From positions 1-49,491 of the forward strand of contig CAJOHO010000020.1 of NCBI GenBank assembly GCA_905234555.1: DNA of 49,491 bases, read 5' to 3'. The notes under the pieces are model-generated. The model was not told the origin of the DNA and did no database searches. It saw only the letters and a list, made by a program, of their open reading frames with translations. Position 1 is the first letter of the stretch; the number at the start of each line of letters is the position of its first letter. Below, piece after piece: positions 42,749 through 49,491 of the stretch. Both the position numbers and the translations under genes were made by a program. Origin of the DNA: an uncultured Bacteroidaceae bacterium (GTDB lineage: Bacteria; Bacteroidota; Bacteroidia; Bacteroidales; Bacteroidaceae).

Positions 42749-43741
42749 TTAATAGACTCTGAAACCGATGGTCTTGCGCACTTCGCGCAGAGTGGCAGCA
42801 GCACTTTCGCGAGCTTTTTCTGCACCCATCTTGGCAATGCGGTCCAGCAGTTCGGTATTCGACGAGAACTCCTGAATGCGTTCGCGGATAGGGTTGAGGG
42901 TCTTCACCATATCCTCTGCCAGCTGCTTCTTCATGTCGCCATAGCGCAGCGAGCAGTCGTTCCACTTCTCATCGAAGAAAGCTACTGTCTCTGGCTCAGA
43001 GACGATGCTCATCATCGTGAACAGGTTCTGAATCACTTCCGGCTTGGGTGAGTTAGGCGTCTCAGGACCATTGTCTGTCACAGCACGCATCACCTTCTTT
43101 CTTACCACCTTCTCTTCGTCGCACAGGTAGATGCAGTTGCCGTCGCTCTTACCCATCTTGCCGCTTCCGTCCAGTCCTGGCACCTTCAGCGCATCACCAC
43201 CGAAATAATAGTTCTGTGGTTCGGGGAAGAGTTCGGTCTTGTAGATATTGTTGAAACGACGGGCACACTTACGAGCCATTTCCATATTCTGCTCCTGATC
43301 CTTACCCACAGGCACCCACTTGGCACGATGCTGAAGGATGTCGGCAGCCATCAGGGTAGGATAGGTGAAAAGACCTGCGTTCACGTTGTCGGGTTGCTGA
43401 CGGGCTTTCTCCTTGAAGGTGGTCACACGTCCCAGCTCACCGATGTAGGTGTTCATGTTCAGGTAGAGGTACAGCTCGATGGTTTCGGGCACATCGCTCT
43501 GAATATAAATGGTAGCCTTTTCGGGATCAATACCACAAGCCAGGTATTCTGCCAGGATGGTGCGGGCAGAACGCTGGATGTTTTCGGGTGTGGGGTGAGT
43601 AGTCAATGAATGCCAGTCGGCAATGAAGAAATAGCATTGATACTCTTCTTGCATCTTTACAAAACTGCGTACGGCTCCATAATAATTGCCCAGGTGCAAG
43701 TTTCCTGTAGGCCTAATGCCGCTAAGTACAATATCTTTCAC
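42749..43741 (-). CDS. trpS: Tryptophanyl-tRNA synthetase
   Basis: 330 residues, class I synthetase. HIGH-type motif in GIRPTGNLHLGNYYGA, KMSKS-type motif as GSGKMGKSDGN, and the family segments FIADWHSLTTHPTPE, YIQSDVPE, YPTLMAADILQH and PVGKDQEQNMEMARKCARRFN. It charges tRNA-Trp. The end GVxKARExAxxTLxEVRKxxGF is the normal TrpS C-terminus. hisS lies 28 bases upstream, so cotranscription is likely. Confidence 0.96.
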   Translation of the reverse strand: MKDIVLSGIRPTGNLHLGNYYGAVRSFVKMQEEYQCYFFIADWHSLTTHPTPENIQRSARTILAEYLACGIDPEKATIYIQSDVPETIELYLYLNMNTYIGELGRVTTFKEKARQQPDNVNAGLFTYPTLMAADILQHRAKWVPVGKDQEQNMEMARKCARRFNNIYKTELFPEPQNYYFGGDALKVPGLDGSGKMGKSDGNCIYLCDEEKVVRKKVMRAVTDNGPETPNSPKPEVIQNLFTMMSIVSEPETVAFFDEKWNDCSLRYGDMKKQLAEDMVKTLNPIRERIQEFSSNTELLDRIAKMGAEKARESAAATLREVRKTIGFRVY

Positions 43742-43769
43742 GATTTATGAATTTATGAATTAAAGCCCA

Positions 43770-45146
43770 TTAAGCCCATTCAACATTATGCATTATGCAT
43801 TTTATTAACTCTTCGGTTGTCAGCAACTGCTGCTCACCCGTCTCCATGTTTTTGAGGGTTACCTTCTGTTCTGCCAGTTCGGTCTCGCCAACCAGCGCCA
43901 CAAACGGAATAGCCTTCGCGTTGGCGTAGCTCATCTGCTTCTTCATCTTGGCAGCGTCTGGGTAGATCTCAGCACGGATGCCGGCAGCACGCACGCTTTG
44001 CAACACCTTCATGCAGAAGTCGGCTTCAGCTTCGCCAAAGTTCACGAACAGCAACTGGGTGGTGTTGACTGCCGACTTGGGGTAGAGGTCAAGCTGGTTG
44101 AGCACATCGAAGATGCGGTCGGCACCAAAGCTGATACCAACACCCGACAGACCTGGCATTCCGAAGATGCCAGTGAGGTTGTCGTAACGGCCTCCACCGG
44201 TGATGCTGCCAATCTCTACATCCAGCGCCTTCACTTCGAAGATAGCACCTGTGTAATAGTTCAGACCACGAGCCAGCGTCAAATCCAGTTCTATCGGATT
44301 ATTCAGCGAACCCTTCAGTTTCGAGAGGATAAACTCACATTCCTCGATACCCTTCAGACCGATTTCGCTGTCCTTCAGCACTTCACGCATCGTAGCCAGT
44401 TTCTCTTCGTTCGAACCGCTCAGCTGGATGATAGGCTGCAGTTTCTCTATTGCTTCAGCAGGAATTCCCGCTTCTGCCAGTTCGGCATTGACATTGTCGA
44501 GACCGATCTTGTCCAGTTTGTCGATGGCGACGGTGATATCCACAATCTTGTCGGCCTGACCGATCATCTCAGCGATGCCACTCAGAATCTTGCGGTTGTT
44601 GATCTTGATGCAGACACGCACGCCGAAACGGGTGAAGACAGTGTCGATAATCTGCATCAGCTCCACCTCGTTGAGCAACGATTCGCTGCCCACCACGTCG
44701 GCATCACACTGGTAGAACTCTCTGTAGCGGCCTTTCTGCGGACGGTCGGCACGCCACACAGGCTGAATCTGGTAACGCTTGAACGGCAGTGTCAGCTCTT
44801 CGCGATGCTGCACCACATAACGGGCAAACGGAACCGTGAGGTCGTAGCGGAGTCCCTTCTCGCAGACGCAGGCTGCAAATCGGGGAATGTTGCGCTCCAG
44901 CAGCTGCTCGTCGGAGATGTCGCGCAGGCAGTCGCCTGAGTTCAGAATCTTGAACAACAGCTTGTCGCCTTCCTCGCCGTATTTGCCCATCAGCGTTGAC
45001 AGGTTCTCCATTGCCGGCGTTTCAATCTGCTGGAATCCGTAGAGGGCATAGACCTCGCGGATGGTGTTGAAAATGTAGTTGCGCTTCGCCATCTCAATAG
45101 GCGAAAAGTCGCGCGTTCCTTTGGGTATGCTTGGTTTCTGAGACAT
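43770..45146 (-). CDS. hisS: Histidyl-tRNA synthetase
   Basis: 458 residues, class II synthetase. Visible: [18 protein letters not shown], motif 1 around [20 protein letters not shown], motif 2 [29 protein letters not shown], the HisA-type block [15 protein letters not shown] and motif 3 [11 protein letters not shown]. The C-terminal anticodon-binding domain starts near [15 protein letters not shown]. The last residues CIMHNVEWA come from an ATGCATAATGCATAATG repeat, so the gene has probably gained a short tail from repeat DNA. Confidence 0.95.
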   Translation of the reverse strand: MSQKPSIPKGTRDFSPIEMAKRNYIFNTIREVYALYGFQQIETPAMENLSTLMGKYGEEGDKLLFKILNSGDCLRDISDEQLLERNIPRFAACVCEKGLRYDLTVPFARYVVQHREELTLPFKRYQIQPVWRADRPQKGRYREFYQCDADVVGSESLLNEVELMQIIDTVFTRFGVRVCIKINNRKILSGIAEMIGQADKIVDITVAIDKLDKIGLDNVNAELAEAGIPAEAIEKLQPIIQLSGSNEEKLATMREVLKDSEIGLKGIEECEFILSKLKGSLNNPIELDLTLARGLNYYTGAIFEVKALDVEIGSITGGGRYDNLTGIFGMPGLSGVGISFGADRIFDVLNQLDLYPKSAVNTTQLLFVNFGEAEADFCMKVLQSVRAAGIRAEIYPDAAKMKKQMSYANAKAIPFVALVGETELAEQKVTLKNMETGEQQLLTTEELIKCIMHNVEWA

Positions 45147-45154
45147 CTAAGTTA

Positions 45155-45200
45155 TTTACGATTTACAAATTTACGATTTACGATTTATTTGACGATTTAC
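45155..45200. repeat. AT-rich repeat ACGATTTAC type with adjacent hairpin
   Basis: Units of TTTACGATTTAC / ATTTACAAATTTACG in tandem, in the hisS leader. A CTCGGCG / CGCCGAG hairpin follows at 45213-45232. Confidence 0.55.
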
Positions 45201-45248
45201 TTATTTACTGTGCTCGGCGCTTCTTCGCCGAGTTATGAATTGAGTTTG

Positions 45249-45256
45249 CAAATTTA
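45249..45256 (-). promoter_or_regulatory. -7 box TAAATTTG, candidate hisS promoter
   Basis: Minus-strand TAAATTTG (TAnnTTTG) about 100 bases before the hisS start. The hairpin and AT repeat would lie in the leader. Confidence 0.35.
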
Positions 45257-45340
45257 CAAATATTTTTCCGTTTTAAGGGCTTTCAGCGTCAGAAAAACCA
45301 TTTTCTTACCCTCTTCGACTGAATATTCACGGAAAAACAC

Positions 45341-45348
45341 TATATTTG
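45341..45348 (+). promoter_or_regulatory. -7 box TATATTTG for the gene at 45381
   Basis: Exact TAnnTTTG match, 32 bases before the start codon. Confidence 0.55.
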
Positions 45349-45380
45349 CCGACGAAAATTCACCTTAAACACTCAACATT

Positions 45381-46289
45381 ATGCTCTACACCTGTCCCAA
45401 ATGCAACCAATCGTTCAATCTTCCTCTGAAAGAAGTAAATGAGGCCCGTTCTTTCACCTGTCCCCATTGCCAGGCCCACTTCGATTTTGGCGAACTATCC
45501 CAATCTCAGGAACACCCATACGAGGAACCCGAAGAAGAAATCACTGCCACCATTGACACATCTGCTAATCTGGCAGAACAGGAGTCGGGTGGGGGGACTC
45601 CTCAGAAAAAGACCAAAGCCTGCCCCTTCTGTGGGGAGGAGATTCTTGAAACAGCGCTAAAATGCAAGCATTGTGGGGAATTGCTCAGTCCCAGCAACCC
45701 GCTTTATGCTCAGCTCAACATCCAACCGCCATCAGGGACACCGTCAAAAGCCAGTCCTCAGCCAACAGGTTATGCTCCTCAACCAGCTGCCTATGCTCCT
45801 CAACCAGCCGCTTATGCTCCTCAGTCCGCAGCAGCCCAACCTGTTTACCCACAACCCGCACCTGCTTATCCACCCTATCAGCAGCCTTCTGCACCAGTGA
45901 CCCAGCCCAAAAGCTATCTGAAGGTTTGGAACGGATGGGGAACAGCCCTCCTCGTGTTCTTTTTAGAAGCGGTATTTATGGGTACTATGTGTGGAATAGC
46001 AGGTGATGTTGATGCTGAGAGAAGAACAGGCTATTTACTTCCACTCTTTGGTTTGATCTCTCTTGTTTCCTTCATACTGATCATCGTAAAAAGAACCAAA
46101 ATTCCAAACCCCAACTGGAATGTGGCGAAATACATGTTTATTTTTGTGTTTCTCGTGAACAGCGGACTGATTACAGTTGACAGGAAAACCAATGGTCCTT
46201 TCTTGGTTCTTGCCATCGGTATGGCAGTCATCTCCTCCTATATGTTCCTATATAAGACCGTTGATTCCGAAAAAGATGTTCAACAATAA
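45381..46289 (+). CDS. Zinc-ribbon membrane protein with proline-rich repeats
   Basis: 302 residues. Two zinc ribbons: CPKCNQSF...CPHCQAHF at residues 5-33 (MJ0042/FdhE-like pattern) and CPFCGEEILETALKCKHCGELL at about 78-100 (UPF0547-like). A Pro/Ala/Tyr/Gln linker follows, with tandem YAPQPAA units (about 130-170). The C-terminal 110 residues hold three to four transmembrane helices (ALLVFFLEAVFMGTMCGI, LLPLFGLISLVSFILII, YMFIFVFLVNSGLI, FLVLAIGMAVISSYMFLY). Function unknown; the layout suggests a membrane protein with cytoplasmic zinc ribbons. Confidence 0.8.
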   Translation: MLYTCPKCNQSFNLPLKEVNEARSFTCPHCQAHFDFGELSQSQEHPYEEPEEEITATIDTSANLAEQESGGGTPQKKTKACPFCGEEILETALKCKHCGELLSPSNPLYAQLNIQPPSGTPSKASPQPTGYAPQPAAYAPQPAAYAPQSAAAQPVYPQPAPAYPPYQQPSAPVTQPKSYLKVWNGWGTALLVFFLEAVFMGTMCGIAGDVDAERRTGYLLPLFGLISLVSFILIIVKRTKIPNPNWNVAKYMFIFVFLVNSGLITVDRKTNGPFLVLAIGMAVISSYMFLYKTVDSEKDVQQ

Positions 46290-46320
46290 ACTCTTGTGTT
46301 TCCTTACATATTGTAATAAA

Positions 46321-46401
46321 GAAAAAAACAAAAAACTCTTTTTGATGTTTGCAGCTCTTGAGAGCTGTTGTGCTAAGCACTATGCCTTGCCTTTAAGAGC
46401 A
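46321..46401. repeat. 81-bp direct repeat, copy 1
   Basis: Nearly the same sequence returns at 49409-49491 at the window end, with shared blocks such as GTGCTAAGCACTATGCCTTG and CCTTTAAGAGCA. It contains small dyads (AGCTCTTGAGAGCT, GTGCTAAGCAC). The two copies lie in the same orientation about 3.1 kb apart. Confidence 0.8.
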
Positions 46402-46787
46402 AGCTCTTACGTCCAGCCATAGCCCTTATCACGTAACTCCGTTATCACAAACATCCAAAAGCAAAAACATCGCTTCGCTAAAAAACAATTCTTGAAACCT
46501 GAAACTTGAAACCTGAAAAAGGTGTTCGTTGAGAAAAAATCGGTTTTTCAGCCCGAAGGGCGATGTTTTTGCTTTCATTGATTTCAAAGCATGAAATGCT
46601 GCGTATGGGGCTGGTGATGGCTGACGGGAAGTTTACTTACAGGCAGACAGCATCAGCAGCAGACGCAAATCTTGTAAAGATTGAAAGCAATGAAAGAGTA
46701 TTTAAGGTTTTTGTCTAAACACAGGGTTTGCAGGTGATCCGGTTTCGAATTTAAGACTATGTTATTTATTAAACATTAATATTCGAT
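46402..46787. other. Gap before the sirtuin gene, no gene recognised
   Basis: It holds a 16-bp inverted repeat (AAAGCAAAAACATCGC at 46458-46473 and its complement at 46560-46575), GAAACCTGAAACTTGAAACC-type short tandem repeats (46493-46517), and otherwise nothing recognisable. Confidence 0.5.
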
Positions 46788-47486
46788 ATGAAACAAAAAT
46801 TAGTTTTTCTGACAGGTGCAGGCATGTCGGCTGAAAGCGGCATCAGCACCTTCCGCGACTCTGGCGGATTATGGGAAAAATATCCTGTGATGCAGGTAGC
46901 GAGTATTCAGGGCTATGAGGCCGATCCTGCGCTGGTCATCCAGTTCTACAACGAACGTCGTCGTCAGTTGCCGACGGTGGAACCCAACGAAGGCCACCGG
47001 CTTGTGGCAAAAATGGAACAGGACTACGATGTGACCGTCGTGACGCAGAATGTCGATAACTTGCACGAACGGGCAGGCTCCACCCGTATCATCCACTTGC
47101 ATGGAGAGCTGATGAAGGCAACATCCTCACGCTTCCCCAACGATCCCGATCAGGTGGTTACCCTGCAGCCCGATCAGGACATACACATCGGCGATCAGGC
47201 AAAAGACGGCAGCCAGCTGCGACCTTTCATCGTCTGGTTTGGCGAAGCTGTGCCCATGATTGAACCAGCCGCTGAGGCTGTGTCCGAAGCCGATATCCTC
47301 GTCGTGATTGGCACTTCCCTGAATGTCTATCCAGCTGCAGGCTTGCTGCAGTATGCCAATTCCCGTTGCCGCATCTACCTCATCGACCCCCATCCCACCA
47401 ACGTTCCTTATTCCCTTCACATCCACGTCATCGAGAAGGGAGCCTCCGAAGGCATGAAGGAGCTGACACAACTACTTGCCCAATAG
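46788..47486 (+). CDS. cobB: Sirtuin-type NAD-dependent protein deacylase without zinc cysteines
   Basis: 232 residues. Sirtuin landmarks: LTGAGMSAESGISTFRDSGGLWE (9-30), TQNVDNLHERAGS (86-98), the catalytic His105 in IHLHGEL, FIVWFGEAVP and VIGTSLNVYPAAGL. Tyr54 and Arg57 in FYNERRRQL match the Y-x-x-R pair of SIRT5/CobB-type sirtuins that accept succinyl- or malonyl-lysine. The four zinc-binding cysteines normally found after the catalytic His are absent; the protein has one Cys only (NSRCRIY). The segment is instead SSRFPNDPDQVVTLQPDQDIH. It probably removes acyl groups from lysines in the cytoplasm using NAD. Confidence 0.9.
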   Translation: MKQKLVFLTGAGMSAESGISTFRDSGGLWEKYPVMQVASIQGYEADPALVIQFYNERRRQLPTVEPNEGHRLVAKMEQDYDVTVVTQNVDNLHERAGSTRIIHLHGELMKATSSRFPNDPDQVVTLQPDQDIHIGDQAKDGSQLRPFIVWFGEAVPMIEPAAEAVSEADILVVIGTSLNVYPAAGLLQYANSRCRIYLIDPHPTNVPYSLHIHVIEKGASEGMKELTQLLAQ

Positions 47487-47499
47487 GAAATGACGGGAT

Positions 47500-47682
47500 T
47501 CCCCATACATCATCCATCATCCATCTTCCCATCTAAGGATTATAAGGTTTTATAAGGATCTCCATCCGGATGGGAATGATGTAAGAAGTAAGAGGTAATC
47601 CTTATAAATCCCTTATAATCCCTGATAAGAAAGTGAAGAGTGAAGATGTATGATGTATGATGTGTGATGGATGATGTAAGAA
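47500..47682. repeat. Nested foldback repeat after the sirtuin gene
   Basis: Outer arms are CATC-rich (CATACATCATCCATCATCC, from 47502) and GATG-rich (GATGTATGATG...GATGGATGATG, 47645-47677). Inner arms are AAGGATTATAAGG...TAAGGAT (47535-47559) and its near complement (47598-47623). A CATCCGGATG palindrome lies at the centre (47563-47572). No gene fits here. It may help to separate the convergent transcripts. Confidence 0.6.
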
Positions 47683-47685
47683 GGG

Positions 47686-47721
47686 GCCCCCTCTGATTCC
47701 CTGATGGGAGTCGGAGGGGGC
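47686..47721. repeat. GC-rich palindromic element, copy 8
   Basis: GCCCCCTCTGATTCCC-TGAT-GGGAGTCGGAGGGGGC, a 36-base palindrome with few mismatches, between the convergent sirtuin and yitT-rdgB genes. It could terminate transcription on either side. Confidence 0.75.
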
Positions 47722-47790
47722 TTTGTGATGGATGATGGGTTATATGATTTGTTGCCTGGGGTATCTTTTTGATGTCAGGGATAAAGGGTG

Positions 47791-49314
47791 TTATTTTTTC
47801 TTTTCGAGCTGGCCGATGAGGAAGTCGGCGAACTTGGCTACGGCTCGTGCTCGGTGGCTGATGGCATTTTTCTGTTCTTGGGACATCTCGGCGAAGGTCT
47901 GGTCGTAGCCGTCGGGCAGGAAGATGGGGTCGTAGCCGAAGCCTCCTTCTCCGCGTCGCTCGACGAGGATTTTGCCTTCGACGGTGCCTTCGAAGTAGTG
48001 TACGGCGTCGTTGGTGACGAAGGCGATGACGGTTCGGAAGTCGGCCTTGCGGTTGGTGTTGCCGTCGAGTGCAGCGAGGAGTTTCTGCATGTTGGCTTCG
48101 GAGTCGTGTCCTTCGCCTGCATAGCGTGCTGAGTGTACGCCTGGTGCTCCTCCGAGTGCGTCGCATTCGAGTCCTGAGTCGTCGGCAAAGCAGTCGAATC
48201 CGTAGTAGGTTTTGACGAACTGTGCCTTGATGAGTGCGTTTTCGCGGAAGGTGTTTCCTGTCTCGGGTATGTCGCGGTTGCATCCGATGTCTTCGAGGCT
48301 TCGTACTTCGAATGCGTCGCCGAGTATCTGTCTTACTTCTTCGAGTTTATGTTTGTTGTTGGTGGCGAAGACGACGGTTCGTTTGTCGCTGTTGCTTTTG
48401 GCTTTGATTTTGTCGAATCCTTCGCCATAGACTCCTTGTGCGTTTGCCATGGAGACGAAGCAGTAGGGGTCGATGCTCTTGATCATGCGGAAGATGTTGA
48501 TGCTTTCGCGTCGTTTGGCGAGGCAGACGATGACTTTGCGTTCGGTCTTGGTGTACCAGCCTTGTCCGTCGAGCACGGTGACGCCTCGTCCTGTCTGGTT
48601 GATGGCGTCGGCTATTTTGGAGTAGTTGCGCGAGAAGATCATGAACTGTACGGACTGTCGCTGCCGGTTCATGACGTAGTCGAGTGTGACGGCTGAGATG
48701 CTGAGCACGACGAGTCCGCAGATGACTCGTTCCCAGCAGTCGGGCTGGTCTTGGAAGACGAAGTAGGAGGATGAGATGATGATGAGGTCGCAGATGAGGA
48801 TGACGTTGCCGAGGCTGAGGTTCTTGTATTTGTTGACGATGGCTGCGATGATGTCGGTGCCGCCTGTTGATCCGTTGTTGAGGAAGCAGATGGCGAGTGC
48901 GACTCCTTCGAGTATTCCTCCGATGACGCATGACATGAAGCGGTCGGGCATGATTTTGGGCAGTTCGCCTGGGTTGACGCCTGGCTGTGACTCGATGATT
49001 CGCTGGAGCAGCCAGAGGATGAAGGTGAGCATGAGCACGGCGTAGATGGTCTTGAAGCAGAACTTCCATCCGAGTTCGATGACGGCTGCGATGAGGAATA
49101 CGATGTTGATGGCGAGGTAGGTGTATTGCACTTCGATGCCTGTGGCGTAGAAGACGATGGCTGAGACACCGGAGATGCCGCCTGTGGTGATTTGGTGGGG
49201 CAGCATGAAGAGTGTGAGTGCGAGTGCATACATGAGGAGGGCTACGGTGATGAAGACGTAGTCGCGTGTCTCTACCCACATGTTTTTGGCGAAGGAGGGG
49301 ATTTGGGGTACCAT
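47791..49314 (-). CDS. Fusion of YitT-family membrane protein and RdgB/HAM1 nucleotide pyrophosphatase
   Basis: 507 residues. Residues 1-306 are a YitT/DUF2179 membrane protein: several hydrophobic helices, [37 protein letters not shown] and the C-terminal soluble DUF2179 domain ([27 protein letters not shown]...[21 protein letters not shown]). Residues 311-507 are a complete RdgB enzyme: [68 protein letters not shown] and [10 protein letters not shown]. RdgB hydrolyses dITP, XTP and related non-canonical purine nucleotides. The two parts are normally separate genes; here the frame continues without a stop at the junction (about 48384-48396). Codons end almost only in C or A, unlike the neighbours. 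Confidence 0.9.
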   Translation of the reverse strand: MVPQIPSFAKNMWVETRDYVFITVALLMYALALTLFMLPHQITTGGISGVSAIVFYATGIEVQYTYLAINIVFLIAAVIELGWKFCFKTIYAVLMLTFILWLLQRIIESQPGVNPGELPKIMPDRFMSCVIGGILEGVALAICFLNNGSTGGTDIIAAIVNKYKNLSLGNVILICDLIIISSSYFVFQDQPDCWERVICGLVVLSISAVTLDYVMNRQRQSVQFMIFSRNYSKIADAINQTGRGVTVLDGQGWYTKTERKVIVCLAKRRESINIFRMIKSIDPYCFVSMANAQGVYGEGFDKIKAKSNSDKRTVVFATNNKHKLEEVRQILGDAFEVRSLEDIGCNRDIPETGNTFRENALIKAQFVKTYYGFDCFADDSGLECDALGGAPGVHSARYAGEGHDSEANMQKLLAALDGNTNRKADFRTVIAFVTNDAVHYFEGTVEGKILVERRGEGGFGYDPIFLPDGYDQTFAEMSQEQKNAISHRARAVAKFADFLIGQLEKKK

Positions 49315-49376
49315 GAAGAGTGAAGAATGAAGAGTGAAGAGTGAAGAACGGATTTACGGAATTACGGATTTATGGA
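49315..49376. repeat. Short tandem repeats GAAGAGTGAAGA and CGGATTTACGGA type
   Basis: GAAGAGTGAAGAATGAAGAG runs into CGGATTTACGGAATTACGG. The GAAGAGTGAAGAG type also occurs at 47632-47645 and around the palindrome in the DUF4835 gene, so it is a recurrent low-complexity repeat in this genome. Confidence 0.6.
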
Positions 49377-49408
49377 TTAATTCAACTTTCGTAAGTGAAT
49401 CTGATTGA

Positions 49409-49491
49409 GAAAAAAACAATAAAAACTCTTTTGATGTTTACAGCTCTTGGAGAGCTTTTGTGCTAAGCACTATGCCTTGCCTTTAAGAGCA
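49409..49491. repeat. 81-bp direct repeat, copy 2 (runs to the window end)
   Basis: Second copy of 46321-46401 in the same orientation. It may continue beyond the window. Confidence 0.8.

Noticed and set aside
48347-49279. 310-codon arginine-rich frame on the minus strand
   Set aside because: Shadow of the yitT-rdgB gene, open only because that gene uses C- and A-ending codons.

Overview
The window looks like chromosomal DNA of a gut- or rumen-type Bacteroidota, most likely Prevotella or a close relative. The reasons are the many -7 boxes of the Bacteroidota type (TAnnTTTG), leaders without clear Shine-Dalgarno sites, several glycan-active secreted enzymes, a BspA-type leucine-rich repeat protein, DUF4835, DUF3127 and DUF4859 proteins, a two-subunit 2-oxoacid:ferredoxin oxidoreductase, an ATP-type PEP carboxykinase, and C-terminal tails of the form DLxGR...GLYxxxGKK on secreted proteins. 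The species call is inference only.

Layout. 1-1001: non-coding, with a nested palindrome at 4-185. 1002-6911: a giant secreted multidomain protein. 7018-9516: GH27 alpha-galactosidase-like enzyme (minus). 9743-10600: lipoprotein. 13349-10708 (minus): probable operon of a GH3 lipoprotein, a homospermidine-synthase-like NAD(P)-binding protein and a GNAT acetyltransferase. 13350-15142: 1.8 kb of non-coding DNA holding two arrays of 22-bp tandem repeats on either side of a 543-bp foldback element. 15143-19091: a small defence/toxin island with an EcoRI-family adenine methylase overlapping a DUF262-HNH nuclease, then an XRE-ImmA regulator/protease and a PIN toxin broken by an in-frame stop. tRNA-Leu(CAA) follows. 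19477-22238: glyQS, an FKBP lipoprotein and a cupin lipoprotein. 22548-25835: korA, a DUF559 endonuclease and korB. 25900-31358: a C10-peptidase-like/LRR protein and carB. 31561-34688 (minus): pckA and a GH53 galactanase. 34976-36388 (minus): an orphan anti-sigma-like protein and xth. 36525-37646: zinc-ribbon membrane protein. 41899-37716 (minus): dnaN, a DnaQ-like exonuclease, coaBC and DUF4835. 42156-42599: DUF3127 protein with an SSB-like tail, divergent from dnaN. 45146-42749 (minus): hisS, trpS. 45381-47486: zinc-ribbon membrane protein and a sirtuin. 49314-47791 (minus): a YitT-RdgB fusion.

The most interesting signal is a family of short GC-rich palindromes (C-rich half, then a CCCC(C)nAAGGGGG-type stem-loop), with nine copies in the window. 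Two nearly identical copies in inverted orientation bracket a Vsr-like DUF559 endonuclege gene placed exactly between korA and korB, so that one copy encodes the new C-terminus of KorA and the other the new N-terminus of KorB. Other copies sit inside coding ends (FKBP signal peptide, DUF4835 signal peptide, GH53 C-terminal tail) or in gene gaps. I infer a small mobile element in which the DUF559 nuclease may act on these palindromes, the gene-free copies being remnants or passengers. A second candidate system is the methylase/DUF262-HNH pair, an unusual restriction-modification arrangement.
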